The notes: generated by a model from the sequence alone, not told the origin. Numbered from the stretch's first letter, positions 35,321 to 45,314 are shown. The stretch: DNA of 64,000 bases from Ignavibacteria bacterium (GCA_028714695.1 JAQTLX010000001.1:124001-188000), one strand, 5' to 3'. Translations and numbers: made by a program.

Positions 35321-37591
35321 ATGGATCAAGCAAGCATGAATAACGACAATAAACAGATTCCACAAAAAACGAATCAAGTCCCTTCAAACAGTCTAAAAGA
35401 ATATCTGGGAATTGTAAGGTCAAATTTATTTCCGATAATACTGATTTTTATAGCCGGTATTATTGTTACTTTGCTTTATGTTGTAAATGCAGTTGACATT
35501 TATAAGACAGTTACGACGGTGAAGATTACAAAACCTCAGGGAAGTATTTTAACGACTTCACTTATGCCTGAAGCAGAAAGTTTTGCAAGTGACAGATATA
35601 TATCCAACGAAATTGAAATTTTAAAAAGTAATTCAGTCCGTGAACAGGTTGCCACAATATTATTTGATTCGATAAAAAACAGCAGTGATAAGTCAAAATA
35701 TTTTTATTTGCTGAGTGCAAAATCAGGAAACGAGAGTAAACCTACCGACATTAAAACATTAACTGCCATGTTATCCGGAATAGCATCGATTAATCAGAAG
35801 AGAGGACTTGATATAGTTGAAATAGAAGTCCAGAGTCCTTCAAATTACGAAGCGGTATTAATAGCGGATGTATATGCAAACACGTATCAAAGAATTAATC
35901 TTGATTTCAGCCGGAGGGAATTAACGACTATAAGGGAATTTTTGGGGCAGGAAAAGGAAAAGAAGTTTAAGGAACTTGCAAATGCGGAAACATCTATTAG
36001 GGATTATCAACAGAGGGGCGGGATAATGTTTTTGGATGATCAGGCAAAGAAAATCGTTGACGAATTATCAAATTATCAGGCATATAAAAGCGCAACTGAG
36101 GTGGACTTGTTTTCTAAACAGAAAGCATACACTGAAATAAGGTCAGAACTGGACAAGGTAGATAAAAGTGTTGTAGACTATATAGACGGGCATGTGAATG
36201 AATCTTATATGATCGAATTGCAGAAGAAAGTCGCGGATCTTGAGATACAAAAAGACTTAGACATTTCAATATTATCCGATGCAAAACTTAAGGAGAAAGT
36301 TTCGAACGATTACCAGAAAAAAATAAATCCTTTAAGAAAGAGTCTTGAAGAAAGAGAGAATGCTATTAAATTAGGATTACTCAGCAGTACGCCTCAGGAA
36401 AAAAGCGTATTATATCAAAAACTGTTTGAAACAAACATAGATATATTAACGGATAAAGCGAAAATCGGCAGTTATAATAAGGTACTTGCAAAAAATGAAT
36501 CTTTATTTGATAAAATACCCGCTCAGAGTATTGAACTTGCCCGACTGGAAAGAGATAAAAAATCAAACGAAAAATTATATCTGACATTAGAGGAAAAATA
36601 TCAGGAAGCGATTGTAAACGAAAGGGCTCAACTCGGGAATGTCAGTATTGTTGACCATGCATTGTTATCTACAAGACCTTCGAAACCAAACAGGCAATTA
36701 ATAGTTGCGATTGGTGCTATGCTCGGTTTATCGCTGGGAATAGCGTTTGCATTTTTGAGAAATTATCTTGACAGATCAATTAAGACACCGGAAGAAATTG
36801 AATTAAAGGGAATTTCAGTATTATCGTGGGTCCCATCGATTGAAGAACTTAAAGAAGTAGGTTCATCTCAAATAGAATTTATTGTAGCAAATAAACCGAA
36901 TGCATCCGCGTCCGAATCATTCAAAGCCCTCAGGACGAGAGTTATGTACTCAAAACTCGAGACAGAACTGAAAGTAATATTAATTACAAGTTCTGTGCCT
37001 GCAGAAGGTAAAACAACCGTTGCTTTGAATTTAGCGGGAAGTTTTGCTCTGGCAAATAAGAAAGTTCTTTTGCTTGATTGCGATCTTAGAAAGCCGAGAA
37101 TTCATTCGATATTTCAGACAGAAAGATATCCCGGATTGAGTGATTATTTGTTTTCCAATGTTGGGTTTGAAGATGTTTTAAGGTCTACGAGGCTTGAAAA
37201 CTTGAATTTCATTACCAGCGGTACAATTCCGCCGAACCCTTCGGAACTGCTTGGGTCGAAGCAGATGCTGGATTTTCTAGAGTTGTTAAAAACTAAATAC
37301 GATATAATTGTACTTGACTCGCCGCCATTTATTTCTGTCACGGATGCCGAAATATTGTCAAGAATATCTGACGGAACAATACTCGTAGTACAGGCGAATA
37401 AAACACCTATTGATGCTTTTATAAGGACACACGATAGAATCGAGTTTAATGAATCGCACAAATTTCTGGGTTCAGTACTTAATAATTTCAGCATTAAGTC
37501 TGCTTACGGATATTATTATAATTATTATTATTATTATTCGAAACCCGAAAGTAAGGATAAAAAGAAAATAAAAGCAGACATTAAATCATAA
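35321..37591 (+). CDS. wzc: Polysaccharide co-polymerase fused to BY-kinase (Wzc-like)
   Basis: A 756-residue inner-membrane protein controlling polymer length and export. A Wzz domain with flanking helices (about 36-60 and 465-487) encloses a long coiled periplasmic region. The cytoplasmic tyrosine kinase carries Walker A PAEGKTT near 560-566, Walker A' LLLDCDLRKP and Walker B YDIIVLDSPP near 660-669. The C-terminal tail has nine tyrosines clustered at 729-739, encoded partly by a TAT/TTA microsatellite, followed by a lysine-rich end. Autophosphorylation of such a cluster is known to regulate assembly. No Wza exporter or Wzb phosphatase lies nearby. An alternative ATG lies five codons downstream. 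Confidence 0.92.
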   Translation: MDQASMNNDNKQIPQKTNQVPSNSLKEYLGIVRSNLFPIILIFIAGIIVTLLYVVNAVDIYKTVTTVKITKPQGSILTTSLMPEAESFASDRYISNEIEILKSNSVREQVATILFDSIKNSSDKSKYFYLLSAKSGNESKPTDIKTLTAMLSGIASINQKRGLDIVEIEVQSPSNYEAVLIADVYANTYQRINLDFSRRELTTIREFLGQEKEKKFKELANAETSIRDYQQRGGIMFLDDQAKKIVDELSNYQAYKSATEVDLFSKQKAYTEIRSELDKVDKSVVDYIDGHVNESYMIELQKKVADLEIQKDLDISILSDAKLKEKVSNDYQKKINPLRKSLEERENAIKLGLLSSTPQEKSVLYQKLFETNIDILTDKAKIGSYNKVLAKNESLFDKIPAQSIELARLERDKKSNEKLYLTLEEKYQEAIVNERAQLGNVSIVDHALLSTRPSKPNRQLIVAIGAMLGLSLGIAFAFLRNYLDRSIKTPEEIELKGISVLSWVPSIEELKEVGSSQIEFIVANKPNASASESFKALRTRVMYSKLETELKVILITSSVPAEGKTTVALNLAGSFALANKKVLLLDCDLRKPRIHSIFQTERYPGLSDYLFSNVGFEDVLRSTRLENLNFITSGTIPPNPSELLGSKQMLDFLELLKTKYDIIVLDSPPFISVTDAEILSRISDGTILVVQANKTPIDAFIRTHDRIEFNESHKFLGSVLNNFSIKSAYGYYYNYYYYYSKPESKDKKKIKADIKS
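37511..37539 (+). repeat. TAT/TTA trinucleotide microsatellite in the kinase tyrosine tail
   Basis: Repeated TAT codons, interrupted by a single AAT, encode eight of the nine clustered tyrosines at the C-terminus of the BY-kinase. Gain or loss of units would change the number of phosphorylatable tyrosines without shifting the frame. Confidence 0.75.
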
Positions 37592-37596
37592 TATAA

Positions 37597-37878
37597 TTGA
37601 ATTTAAAATTATTAATAAAGAAGAACGTCCAACTTTCAAGGTGTCCAAACTGCAATACAATTGCATCATTGCGTAGAAGCCGTTCAAGAAACATAACTGA
37701 GAAAATTCTAAAAAAAATGAAAGTAAGCCCTTATTTCTGCCAATCTTGCGGATGGAGGGGGCGACTGCTTACTTATAAACTCAGCAGAAATTTCTTTAAA
37801 TTAATAATTTTATATGTTTTTCTAATGCTGGCAACGGCATATATAGTCCTGAAATTTTTAAGAAGTTATTTTGATTAA
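37597..37878 (+). CDS. Zinc-ribbon membrane protein of exopolysaccharide operons
   Basis: A 93-residue protein with two CxxC knuckles (RCPNCN at about 15-20 and FCQSCGW at about 48-54) separated by a basic stretch with RRSRSRN, followed by one membrane helix at 69-88. The N-terminal part would form a cytoplasmic zinc ribbon anchored by the C-terminal helix. It starts at TTG, 5 bases after the kinase stop. Small zinc-ribbon proteins with a basic spacer of this kind occur near polysaccharide genes in other bacteria, but I know of no assigned function. Confidence 0.7.
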   Translation: MNLKLLIKKNVQLSRCPNCNTIASLRRSRSRNITEKILKKMKVSPYFCQSCGWRGRLLTYKLSRNFFKLIILYVFLMLATAYIVLKFLRSYFD

Positions 37879-37894
37879 ATAAACACCGTATTAT

Positions 37895-38404
37895 TTGTCA
37901 TCAAGTAGGTGGTTTGTTATTCATACAAAACCAAGAAACGAGAAAAAAGTATTAGAGCAGGTACTTGTCAGGGATATAGAGGCATATCTTCCTATGATAG
38001 AGACAATTCGTTTTTGGTCGGACAGGAAAAAGAAAGTGCAAGTTCCGCTTTTCCCCGGTTATGTTTTTGTGCACGGGGATGAATCGGAAAGAAGAAAAGC
38101 GATATCCGGTACATACGGTGCAATCAAGTATGTAATGTTTCAAAAAAGACATGCTGTTATAAAAGATGAGGAGATTTCCAATATAATGATATCTCTGAAA
38201 GCTCCTGACAGGATTAGAATTGAAGATGCCCAAATGTCTGTTGGAGATCTTGTTGAGGTAACCTACGGTTTGTTCAAAGGATTAAAAGGATTTATTACAC
38301 AGATTAGAGGTAATTACAAATTAACAGTCAATATCATCGAATTAAATACGACATTCAGCGTACAACTAAGTAATGCCGAAGTCAATCTTGTAAAAAGACT
38401 ATAA
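37895..38404 (+). CDS. NusG-family transcription antiterminator (UpxY/RfaH-like)
   Basis: A 169-residue specialised NusG paralogue. The NGN domain (about 5-110) opens with WFVIHTKPRNEKKV and contains VQVPLFPGYVFV. The C-terminal KOW domain begins near residue 118 with MSVGDLVEVTYGLFKGLKG. UpxY and RfaH proteins load on RNA polymerase early in capsule or LPS operons and prevent premature termination. Here the gene lies third in the operon, after the kinase and the zinc-ribbon gene, and starts at TTG. It probably promotes full-length transcription of this 10-kb operon. Confidence 0.88.
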   Translation: MSSSRWFVIHTKPRNEKKVLEQVLVRDIEAYLPMIETIRFWSDRKKKVQVPLFPGYVFVHGDESERRKAISGTYGAIKYVMFQKRHAVIKDEEISNIMISLKAPDRIRIEDAQMSVGDLVEVTYGLFKGLKGFITQIRGNYKLTVNIIELNTTFSVQLSNAEVNLVKRL

Positions 38405-38420
38405 TACTTAAAAGAAATAT

Positions 38421-39728
38421 ATGGATTTAATTGCAAAAGTAAAGACAAACAAATTTGTTGTCGGAATTATCGGCATGGGGTATGTAGGTTTACCTTTAGC
38501 GCTGGAATTTGCATCAAAAGGGATTCGAGTAATCGGTTTTGATTTAGATCCTGAAAAGGTAAAGTTACTAAACCAAAAGAAAAAATCTTACATAAAACAT
38601 ATTTCATCAGTTAGAATTGCAGAGCAGGTAAGCCGGAAAATGCTTGTTGCCACATCGGATTTTTCCAAATTGAAAATACCAGATGTTATTATTATCTGTG
38701 TGCCTACTCCGTTGAACGTCAACAGGGAACCGGATTTGAGTTACGTACTGAATTCTACGCGGGAAATTGCAAAGCATCTCAGGAAGGGGCAGTTGGTATC
38801 TCTCGAGAGTACGACATATCCCGGAACAACTGATGAGGATATGTTATCGATATTATCAAAAACAGGTTTGAAAGTGGGAAAGGATTTTTATTTGTGCTTC
38901 TCTCCGGAAAGGGAGGATCCTAATAATCCCGTTTACTCGACTTCAACGATTCCTAAAATTGTCGGCGGGGTAACAAAAAAATGCAAAGATGTTGCCGTAA
39001 TGGTGTATGGAAAAGTGATTAAGAAAATAGTACCTGTATCGTCAACAAAAGAGGCTGAAGCCGCAAAACTTCTAGAAAATATTTTCAGGTCAATAAATAT
39101 AGCGCTAGTTAATGAATTGAAGACAGTTTTTGACAGGATGGGCATAAATATATGGGAAGTTATCAGGGCAGCATCAACAAAACCGTTCGGTTTTACTGCA
39201 TTCTATCCAGGACCGGGTTTAGGCGGACATTGTATTCCAATCGATCCGTTTTATCTTACATGGAAAGCGAGAGAATTTGATATATCGAGCAAGTTTATAG
39301 AACTTGCCGGCGAAATAAATACTTCGATGCCGTTTTATGTTATTGAGAAAGTTATACATGCTCTTAATGACCACAAAAAATCAATTAAAGGTTCGAAAAT
39401 ATTAGTACTTGGACTGGCATATAAGAAGGACATCGATGACTTAAGAGAATCGCCGTCGCTTAAATTAATAGAGTTGCTTCAGGACCACGGTTCAGTAGTC
39501 GATTATAATGATGATTATGTAACGAGCATACCAAAACTGAGGAGATACAATTTTAAGAAAAAATCGGTTTCTTTGAAACCGGCAATGATAAAAAAATATG
39601 ACCTTATATTGCTTTCTACAGATCATTCGTATTATGATTACGGAATGATTTTAAAAAACGCAAAAATTATTGTTGACACAAGAAATGGTTTCGGAAAATA
39701 CAAAAGTAAAAAGATTTATCTGGCATAA
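38421..39728 (+). CDS. wbpA: UDP-N-acetylglucosamine 6-dehydrogenase (WbpA-like)
   Basis: A 435-residue nucleotide-sugar dehydrogenase that oxidises the C6 hydroxyl twice with NAD to give a UDP-uronic acid. The Rossmann motif VGIIGMGYVGLPLAL is at about 13-27. The ESTTYPGTT segment and the catalytic-cysteine motif GPGLGGHCIPIDPFYL follow. WbpA-type specificity for UDP-GlcNAc is inferred from the downstream wbpB, wbpD and wbpE homologues, which use that product. It starts 16 bases after the antiterminator gene. Confidence 0.9.
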   Translation: MDLIAKVKTNKFVVGIIGMGYVGLPLALEFASKGIRVIGFDLDPEKVKLLNQKKKSYIKHISSVRIAEQVSRKMLVATSDFSKLKIPDVIIICVPTPLNVNREPDLSYVLNSTREIAKHLRKGQLVSLESTTYPGTTDEDMLSILSKTGLKVGKDFYLCFSPEREDPNNPVYSTSTIPKIVGGVTKKCKDVAVMVYGKVIKKIVPVSSTKEAEAAKLLENIFRSINIALVNELKTVFDRMGINIWEVIRAASTKPFGFTAFYPGPGLGGHCIPIDPFYLTWKAREFDISSKFIELAGEINTSMPFYVIEKVIHALNDHKKSIKGSKILVLGLAYKKDIDDLRESPSLKLIELLQDHGSVVDYNDDYVTSIPKLRRYNFKKKSVSLKPAMIKKYDLILLSTDHSYYDYGMILKNAKIIVDTRNGFGKYKSKKIYLA

Positions 39729-39731
39729 AAG

Positions 39732-40859
39732 ATGGGAAAAAAGAAAAAAGCATTAATCACGGGTATTACCGGGCAGGATGGAAGTTACCTTGCCGAAATT
39801 CTTCTTGATAAAGGATACGAAGTGCACGGTATCATAAGAAGGAGCAGTTCATTTAATACAGGCAGAATAGACCATTTATATAGTGATAAAAACATACTAA
39901 ATAAAACTATGTTTCTGCACTATGGTGATGTTACTGATACGAGCAATCTTAACAGGCTGCTGGAAAAAACCCAGCCTGAAGAAATCTATAATCTCGCAGC
40001 GCAGAGTCACGTTAAAGTTTCTTTTGAGATTCCTGAATATACTGCTGAAGTAGATGCAATGGGCACTTTACGTTTTCTTGATGCCATCAGGGAAACAGGT
40101 CTAAATACAAAATTTTATCAGGCATCAACAAGCGAATTATTCGGTAAGGTTCAGGCAATACCTCAAAATGAAGACACGCCGTTTTATCCCAGAAGTCCAT
40201 ACGGAGTGGCAAAAATTTACGGTTACTGGATAGTTAAAAATTATCGTGAAGCGTATAATTTATTTGCATGCAACGGTATCTTATTTAATCACGAATCTCC
40301 AAAAAGGGGAGAAACATTTGTCACAAGAAAAATTACGCGGGCTGTTTCCAGAATTATTTGCGGATTACAGTCGAATTTTTCATTAGGTAATCTTAATGCA
40401 AAAAGGGATTGGGGCTATGCTCCTGAATTCTGTGAAGGCATGTGGCGAATACTGCAGCAAAACATCCCTGATGATTTTGTGCTGGCAACAGGCGAAACAC
40501 ACACTGTCAGGGAATTCGTAGAATATGCTTTTAAATATTGCGGTGTGGAAATTGAATGGAAAGGGGAGAATGAAAATGAAAAAGGCTATATCAAGTCAAT
40601 AAACAAGGAGTGGATTACTGATAGTCTATCGATGATGGGTGATTTATACTTTAATCTTATATTAAAGTATATTAAAAAAGGAGATATGGTTGTGTATGTA
40701 GATAAAAACTATTACAGGCCCACCGAAGTTGATTTATTAATTGGTGATGCTTCAAAAGCAAAGAAAATTCTCGGATGGGAACCGAAAACAAAACTGGAAG
40801 AACTTGTTAAGATAATGATAACTTCGGATATTGAAAAAGTATTAAAACGGGGATTTTAA
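39732..40859 (+). CDS. gmd: GDP-mannose 4,6-dehydratase
   Basis: A 375-residue short-chain dehydrogenase/reductase enzyme producing GDP-4-keto-6-deoxymannose. The NADP motif [13 protein letters not shown], the HYGDVTDT motif, the active-site [10 protein letters not shown], the catalytic YGVAK-type [12 protein letters not shown], and [16 protein letters not shown] are characteristic. No fucose synthase (fcl), rhamnose reductase or perosamine synthase is in the window, so the final sugar is unknown. It sits between wbpA and wbpB, three bases after wbpA. The C-terminal half contains a longer loop before [10 protein letters not shown] than E. coli Gmd, within the range I expect for Bacteroidota-type enzymes. 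Confidence 0.95.
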   Translation: MGKKKKALITGITGQDGSYLAEILLDKGYEVHGIIRRSSSFNTGRIDHLYSDKNILNKTMFLHYGDVTDTSNLNRLLEKTQPEEIYNLAAQSHVKVSFEIPEYTAEVDAMGTLRFLDAIRETGLNTKFYQASTSELFGKVQAIPQNEDTPFYPRSPYGVAKIYGYWIVKNYREAYNLFACNGILFNHESPKRGETFVTRKITRAVSRIICGLQSNFSLGNLNAKRDWGYAPEFCEGMWRILQQNIPDDFVLATGETHTVREFVEYAFKYCGVEIEWKGENENEKGYIKSINKEWITDSLSMMGDLYFNLILKYIKKGDMVVYVDKNYYRPTEVDLLIGDASKAKKILGWEPKTKLEELVKIMITSDIEKVLKRGF

Positions 40860-41833
40860 TGTCTACAAAAATTAATACAGGTATAATCGGGTGCGGTAAA
40901 TGGGGTATTAATCACGTAAAAACGGCATTTGGTCTGTTGGGAAGTGATTTAATTCTTGTGTGTGATACAAACGAGGAAAGCCGAGGTAAAATTGAAAAAA
41001 TATCAGCATCAATTAAATTTACTACCGATTTAAACGATATTCTTCTGAATAAAGATATTAACTCGGTTATTATCACCACCCCTGCTGAGACTCACTTTGA
41101 AATTGCACAATTATGCCTGGAGCATGATAAGCATGTATTAGTGGAGAAACCTTTAACATTGCTTTCTTCGGAGACTGAATCGCTGATAAATATTGCTTAT
41201 GAAAGAGGTTTGAAATTAATGGTAGGTCATGTTCTTTTATATCACCCCGCTATTTTAAAACTTAAAGCAATGATGAACGATGATTTTATCGGGAAGGTGC
41301 AGTATATATACAGTAACAGGCTCAATCTCGGGACAATCCGAAAGGAAGAAAATATTTTATGGAGTTTTGCTCCGCATGATATTTCAGTGATTCAATATCT
41401 GCTCGGAATGAAACCTGTAAGTATTTTTGCAGAAGGAGCGACATTTCTTCAGAAGGATATTGAAGATACAACATTAACGTATATAAAATATCCGGATAAT
41501 GTACACGCTCACATTTTTGTAAGTTGGCTTCATCCATTCAAGGAGCAGAGGCTGGTTGTAATTGGTGATAAAGGTATGATTGTGTTTGAAGACAGTCTGA
41601 AGACAGAAAAATTAAAATATTACAGAAAAGGGTTTAATATTATCGATGGTGAGGTTGAAAAATTCGATTCTGATTATGAAGTTATTCCTTTTGAAAACAA
41701 ACAACCACTGGAAGAAGAGCAAAAACATTTTTTTGATTGTGTTATTAATAACTTAACGCCTAGAACAGACGGTCATCACGCCAAGGAAGTTCTTGAAATT
41801 CTTGAGATTGCTCAATCAAAATTAAAAAGATAA
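40859..41833 (+). CDS. wbpB: Gfo/Idh/MocA oxidoreductase, UDP-GlcNAcA 3-dehydrogenase-like (WbpB/WlbA)
   Basis: A 324-residue NAD-dependent oxidoreductase. The Rossmann motif TGIIGCGKWGINHVK is at the N-terminus, and HVLVEKPLTL holds the catalytic lysine of the family. In the WbpB/WlbA pathway it oxidises C3 of UDP-GlcNAc-uronic acid. Position between the wbpA and wbpD/wbpE homologues supports this. Its start codon shares one base with the gmd stop, and its stop shares one base with the next gene. Confidence 0.85.
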   Translation: MSTKINTGIIGCGKWGINHVKTAFGLLGSDLILVCDTNEESRGKIEKISASIKFTTDLNDILLNKDINSVIITTPAETHFEIAQLCLEHDKHVLVEKPLTLLSSETESLINIAYERGLKLMVGHVLLYHPAILKLKAMMNDDFIGKVQYIYSNRLNLGTIRKEENILWSFAPHDISVIQYLLGMKPVSIFAEGATFLQKDIEDTTLTYIKYPDNVHAHIFVSWLHPFKEQRLVVIGDKGMIVFEDSLKTEKLKYYRKGFNIIDGEVEKFDSDYEVIPFENKQPLEEEQKHFFDCVINNLTPRTDGHHAKEVLEILEIAQSKLKR

Positions 41834-42429
41834 TGGAAGAAAAAAAGTATTTTATTAATGAACATGCCGTTGTAGACGACAATGTTCAGATTGACGAAGG
41901 AACAAAGATTTGGCATTTTTCGCATGTTCAATCCGGAACTAAGATAGGAAAGAAGTGTATATTGGGTCAAAATGTCAACATTGGTAATAATGTTACGATA
42001 GGTAATTTTGTTAAGATACAGAACAATGTTTCAGTTTATGAGGGTGTTGAACTTGAAGATTATGTGTTTTGCGGACCGTCGATGGTGTTTACAAATATTC
42101 TTAACCCGAGAAGTAAATATCCTCAGGTAGGCGCGGAATTTTATATTAAAACTCTTGTGAAAGAAGGTGCTTCTTTAGGAGCCAACAGCACTATTGTTTG
42201 CGGAGTTACGATTGGAAGATTTGCATTTGTAGGAGCAGGCGCTGTTGTGACAAAAGATATTCCTGATTTTGCTTTAGCAGTAGGCAACCCGGCAAAAGTA
42301 AAGGGCTGGTACAGCGAAGCAGGAAAAAAACTGATTTTCGATGAAGTGGGAATCGCATTTTGTGAAAAATCAGGCAAAAAATATAAATTCGAAAATAATA
42401 AAGTAATTGAATTAAATCAAACAATATGA
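41833..42429 (+). CDS. wbpD: Left-handed beta-helix N-acetyltransferase (WbpD/WlbB)
   Basis: A 198-residue hexapeptide-repeat acetyltransferase. Repeats such as GTKIGKKCILGQNVNIG and the following turns run through residues 30-150 and form the left-handed helix. CGPSMVFTNILNPRSKYP is a strongly conserved WbpD/WlbB segment. It would transfer acetyl from acetyl-CoA to the 3-amino group, giving UDP-2,3-diacetamido-2,3-dideoxy-glucuronic acid. It overlaps the aminotransferase gene by four bases. Confidence 0.9.
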   Translation: MEEKKYFINEHAVVDDNVQIDEGTKIWHFSHVQSGTKIGKKCILGQNVNIGNNVTIGNFVKIQNNVSVYEGVELEDYVFCGPSMVFTNILNPRSKYPQVGAEFYIKTLVKEGASLGANSTIVCGVTIGRFAFVGAGAVVTKDIPDFALAVGNPAKVKGWYSEAGKKLIFDEVGIAFCEKSGKKYKFENNKVIELNQTI

Positions 42430-43604
42430 AAGTCCCATTATTAGATTTAAAAGCTCAATATAGAAGTTTAAAATCAGAACTTGACGATACGATTATAAAG
42501 ATAGCCGAATCTCAGTATTTTATATTAGGTCCCGAGGTAGAAAAACTTGAAAAAAATATTTGTGATTATCTGAAATGCAAGCATGCTGTCGGTGTTTCTT
42601 CCGGAACTGACGCATTGTTAATATCTTTAATGGCAGTTGATATTAAGCCGGGCGATGAAGTTATTATTCCTGATTATTCTTTCTTTGCGACTGCAGGTGT
42701 TATTTCCAGATTAAATGCGATACCTGTATTTGTTGATATAGATTTGAAAACATATAATATTGATGTAAATAAAATCGAATCGAAAATAACTCCGCGCACG
42801 AAAGCAATAATTCCTGTACATTTATACGGGCAGGCTGCCGAGATGGGAAAGTTAAATGAAATTGCGGGTAATTACGGATTAAAAGTTATTGAAGACGGCG
42901 CCCAGGCTATTGGTTCTCAGTATATCGGCGGAAAGTATTCCGGTACATTAGGCGACATTGGATGTTTCTCATTCTTTCCCAGTAAAAATTTAGGATGTTT
43001 CGGCGACGGCGGGATGGTAACGACAAATGATGACGCATTATACGAGAGACTAAAGATATTGCGTGTTCATGGTTCTAAGCCAAAATACTATCATAAAATA
43101 ATCGGCGGAAATTTTCGTCTGGACGCAATACAGGCAGCGGTGCTTAACGTTAAATTGCCGCATCTTAATAAATGGTCTCAAAAAAGAAGAGATAATGCAA
43201 AACTCTATGTTGATCTTTTTGTGAAATCAGGATTAAGTGAAAAGCCGGGAATAACAGAATATTCGAAAGCGAATAAAATTCTCTTGCCGGAAACAGTATA
43301 CGATAATGCAGGATTAACAAATTATCATATATTCAATCAATTTATAATCAGGGCTGAAAAAAGAGATGAATTAAGGACATTCTTATCTGAAAAAGAAATA
43401 GGGACGGAAATTTATTATCCGATCCCATTTCACAGACAGGAATGTTTTAATGAACTCGTAAAGAATGCAAACTATACGGAAAACGAATTCATTAATTCCG
43501 ATATCGCCTCAAGTGAAACAATTGCGCTGCCAATATATCCGGAATTAGATAAGGAACAGATTCGTTTTGTAGTAGATACTATCAGTGATTTTTTCACAAA
43601 GTAA
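42426..43604 (+). CDS. wbpE: DegT/DnrJ/EryC1 sugar aminotransferase (WbpE-like)
   Basis: A 392-residue PLP-dependent aminotransferase. The N-terminus PLLDLKAQYRSLKSELD, the cofactor-binding VSSGTDALLISL, and the PLP lysine in FFPSKNLGCFGDGG are typical. It would aminate the 3-keto sugar made by WbpB. Together with wbpA, wbpB and wbpD it completes the route to UDP-GlcNAc(3NAc)A; no WbpI epimerase is present, so the gluco rather than manno form is expected. A Wzi-like gene follows after 12 bases. Confidence 0.92.
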   Translation: MKVPLLDLKAQYRSLKSELDDTIIKIAESQYFILGPEVEKLEKNICDYLKCKHAVGVSSGTDALLISLMAVDIKPGDEVIIPDYSFFATAGVISRLNAIPVFVDIDLKTYNIDVNKIESKITPRTKAIIPVHLYGQAAEMGKLNEIAGNYGLKVIEDGAQAIGSQYIGGKYSGTLGDIGCFSFFPSKNLGCFGDGGMVTTNDDALYERLKILRVHGSKPKYYHKIIGGNFRLDAIQAAVLNVKLPHLNKWSQKRRDNAKLYVDLFVKSGLSEKPGITEYSKANKILLPETVYDNAGLTNYHIFNQFIIRAEKRDELRTFLSEKEIGTEIYYPIPFHRQECFNELVKNANYTENEFINSDIASSETIALPIYPELDKEQIRFVVDTISDFFTK

Positions 43605-43616
43605 TCCACTGGAGAG

Positions 43617-45299
43617 ATGATTCGTCTTTTCAAAATATTCCTGATATTTATTCTTTTATCGTTCGGAAGATTGGTATTGAGTCAGGTTGAATTAGTGCCG
43701 GTTGGACATCCTGTGTACGACTTCCTGAAAAAAATGCAGGTCGAAGGTATAATACCCGGGTATTCGTCAGTGAAACTACCATTATCCCGTTCGAAAGTGT
43801 CTTTCTATCTTAATGAAATTCATAAATCCGAAAAGATATCATCTATTGATAAATCGCTTTTGAGTGAATTTGATTTGGAGTTTTATTTTGACATGAACAG
43901 GGACAATAGTCGTTCAGTATCTTTACTGGGAGATAAAAAAGGATTTTTGCTGGATGAAAATAAATACAGATATCTTTACAGTTATACCGATACTAATGCG
44001 TCATTAATGATAAATACTGTCTGGCGGGGCGGAATATACAATAATAAAGGCGACTCTCTTCTAAACAATTCTGCAGGCACCGGAGATATAGGAATTAAGA
44101 CCAGAGGGACGTTATTTAATAAATTGGGATTTTCGTTCGAATTACATTCAGGAAAGAAATTGTTCGGGACGGAAAAATCATCCGATTTCCTTACGATGAC
44201 AAATATAGATCTTAAGTCAGACAGGGAATTTTCATCACACGGAAATTACTATACAAATTACAGGGGTTATATAAGGTACCAGACTGAAAACGGCTTTCTA
44301 AGTGTTACAACAGGGAAAGACAATTTTACTTTCGGCACAGGATATCTGAATAAAATGTTTTTATCGGAGAGTGCGCCGGCTTTTAGTTTTATAAAACTCG
44401 ATATAGATTATAAGAAAATAAGTTACTCTTTTTTTTACGGCTCAATAAAAGGCGATTCAGTTGACGTTGAGTTACAGTCAAAAAATATTGCAGGACACAG
44501 ACTTGATATCAAGTTTACGGACAGGATTAAAGCGGGATTTTATGAATCAGTAATAATTAGTAATAATCCGTTCAGTTTTTCTTACTTTAACCCATTCAGT
44601 TTTATTACTTCGGCAAATTTGAATTCGGGCGCGAAGGAAACTACGCTTGACAATAGTCTTATGGGTATCGATTTTGAAATTAATCCGGTAAAAAATCTTG
44701 CTATACAGGGCACATTTTTGTTGGATGATATTAATTTTGCTTCATTAAGTGATACATCTTATCTTGCTAATGATAATAAGTTCGGATATCAGGTAGGTTT
44801 GATATGGACAAAGCCATTTTCCCTGAATAATTTTGTGTTTATTGCGGAATATTCCCGGTTAGACCCTTTTGTTTATTCCCACAGATCAAATAAATCTTCA
44901 TATACGAACTGGGGAATCTCGATGGGTCACCCAATGCCGCCGAATTCCGACGAAATTGCTCTGACGCTGAAAGTAAATGTAACATCCAGAATAAAATGCG
45001 ACCTGAGTTATCAGTTTCAGCGTTCAGGATATGGCATAATATTCGGACCAAACGGAGAGATTCTGTATAATTTTGGCGGAAACATAAATTACGGCAATGG
45101 AGACTTTTTTATAATTAAGAATAAATTTTTAAACGGATTCAGGGTTAACAAGACATTTTTTACTGTAAACATTAATACGCAGTTTATAAGGCAGTTATAC
45201 CTTAATTTATTATACAGATATATGAATTATAATCTGTTATATTCAGGTAACGGCAAAACGGACAATTCATTGTATCTCGGATTGGTATATGAATTCTGA
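43617..45299 (+). CDS. Wzi-like capsule-assembly outer-membrane beta-barrel protein
   Basis: A 560-residue exported protein. A signal peptide (about 1-22, ending near VLSQ) is followed by a short helical domain with HPVYDFLKKMQVEGIIPGY. The rest consists of amphipathic strands with aromatic girdles ending in a terminal phenylalanine (YLGLVYEF), as in outer-membrane barrels. The overall pattern matches the capsule assembly Wzi family, which holds capsule at the cell surface. It directly follows the sugar-nucleotide genes, supporting a role in polymer attachment or export. Confidence 0.8.
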   Translation: MIRLFKIFLIFILLSFGRLVLSQVELVPVGHPVYDFLKKMQVEGIIPGYSSVKLPLSRSKVSFYLNEIHKSEKISSIDKSLLSEFDLEFYFDMNRDNSRSVSLLGDKKGFLLDENKYRYLYSYTDTNASLMINTVWRGGIYNNKGDSLLNNSAGTGDIGIKTRGTLFNKLGFSFELHSGKKLFGTEKSSDFLTMTNIDLKSDREFSSHGNYYTNYRGYIRYQTENGFLSVTTGKDNFTFGTGYLNKMFLSESAPAFSFIKLDIDYKKISYSFFYGSIKGDSVDVELQSKNIAGHRLDIKFTDRIKAGFYESVIISNNPFSFSYFNPFSFITSANLNSGAKETTLDNSLMGIDFEINPVKNLAIQGTFLLDDINFASLSDTSYLANDNKFGYQVGLIWTKPFSLNNFVFIAEYSRLDPFVYSHRSNKSSYTNWGISMGHPMPPNSDEIALTLKVNVTSRIKCDLSYQFQRSGYGIIFGPNGEILYNFGGNINYGNGDFFIIKNKFLNGFRVNKTFFTVNINTQFIRQLYLNLLYRYMNYNLLYSGNGKTDNSLYLGLVYEF

Positions 45300-45314
45300 G
45301 GCTTGAAAAAAAAC

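Noticed and set aside
39732-40859. Long loop in Gmd before [10 protein letters not shown] as a novel insertion
   Set aside because: E. coli Gmd also has an insertion here, and Bacteroidota-type enzymes are expected to have a comparable loop, so it is not clearly unusual.
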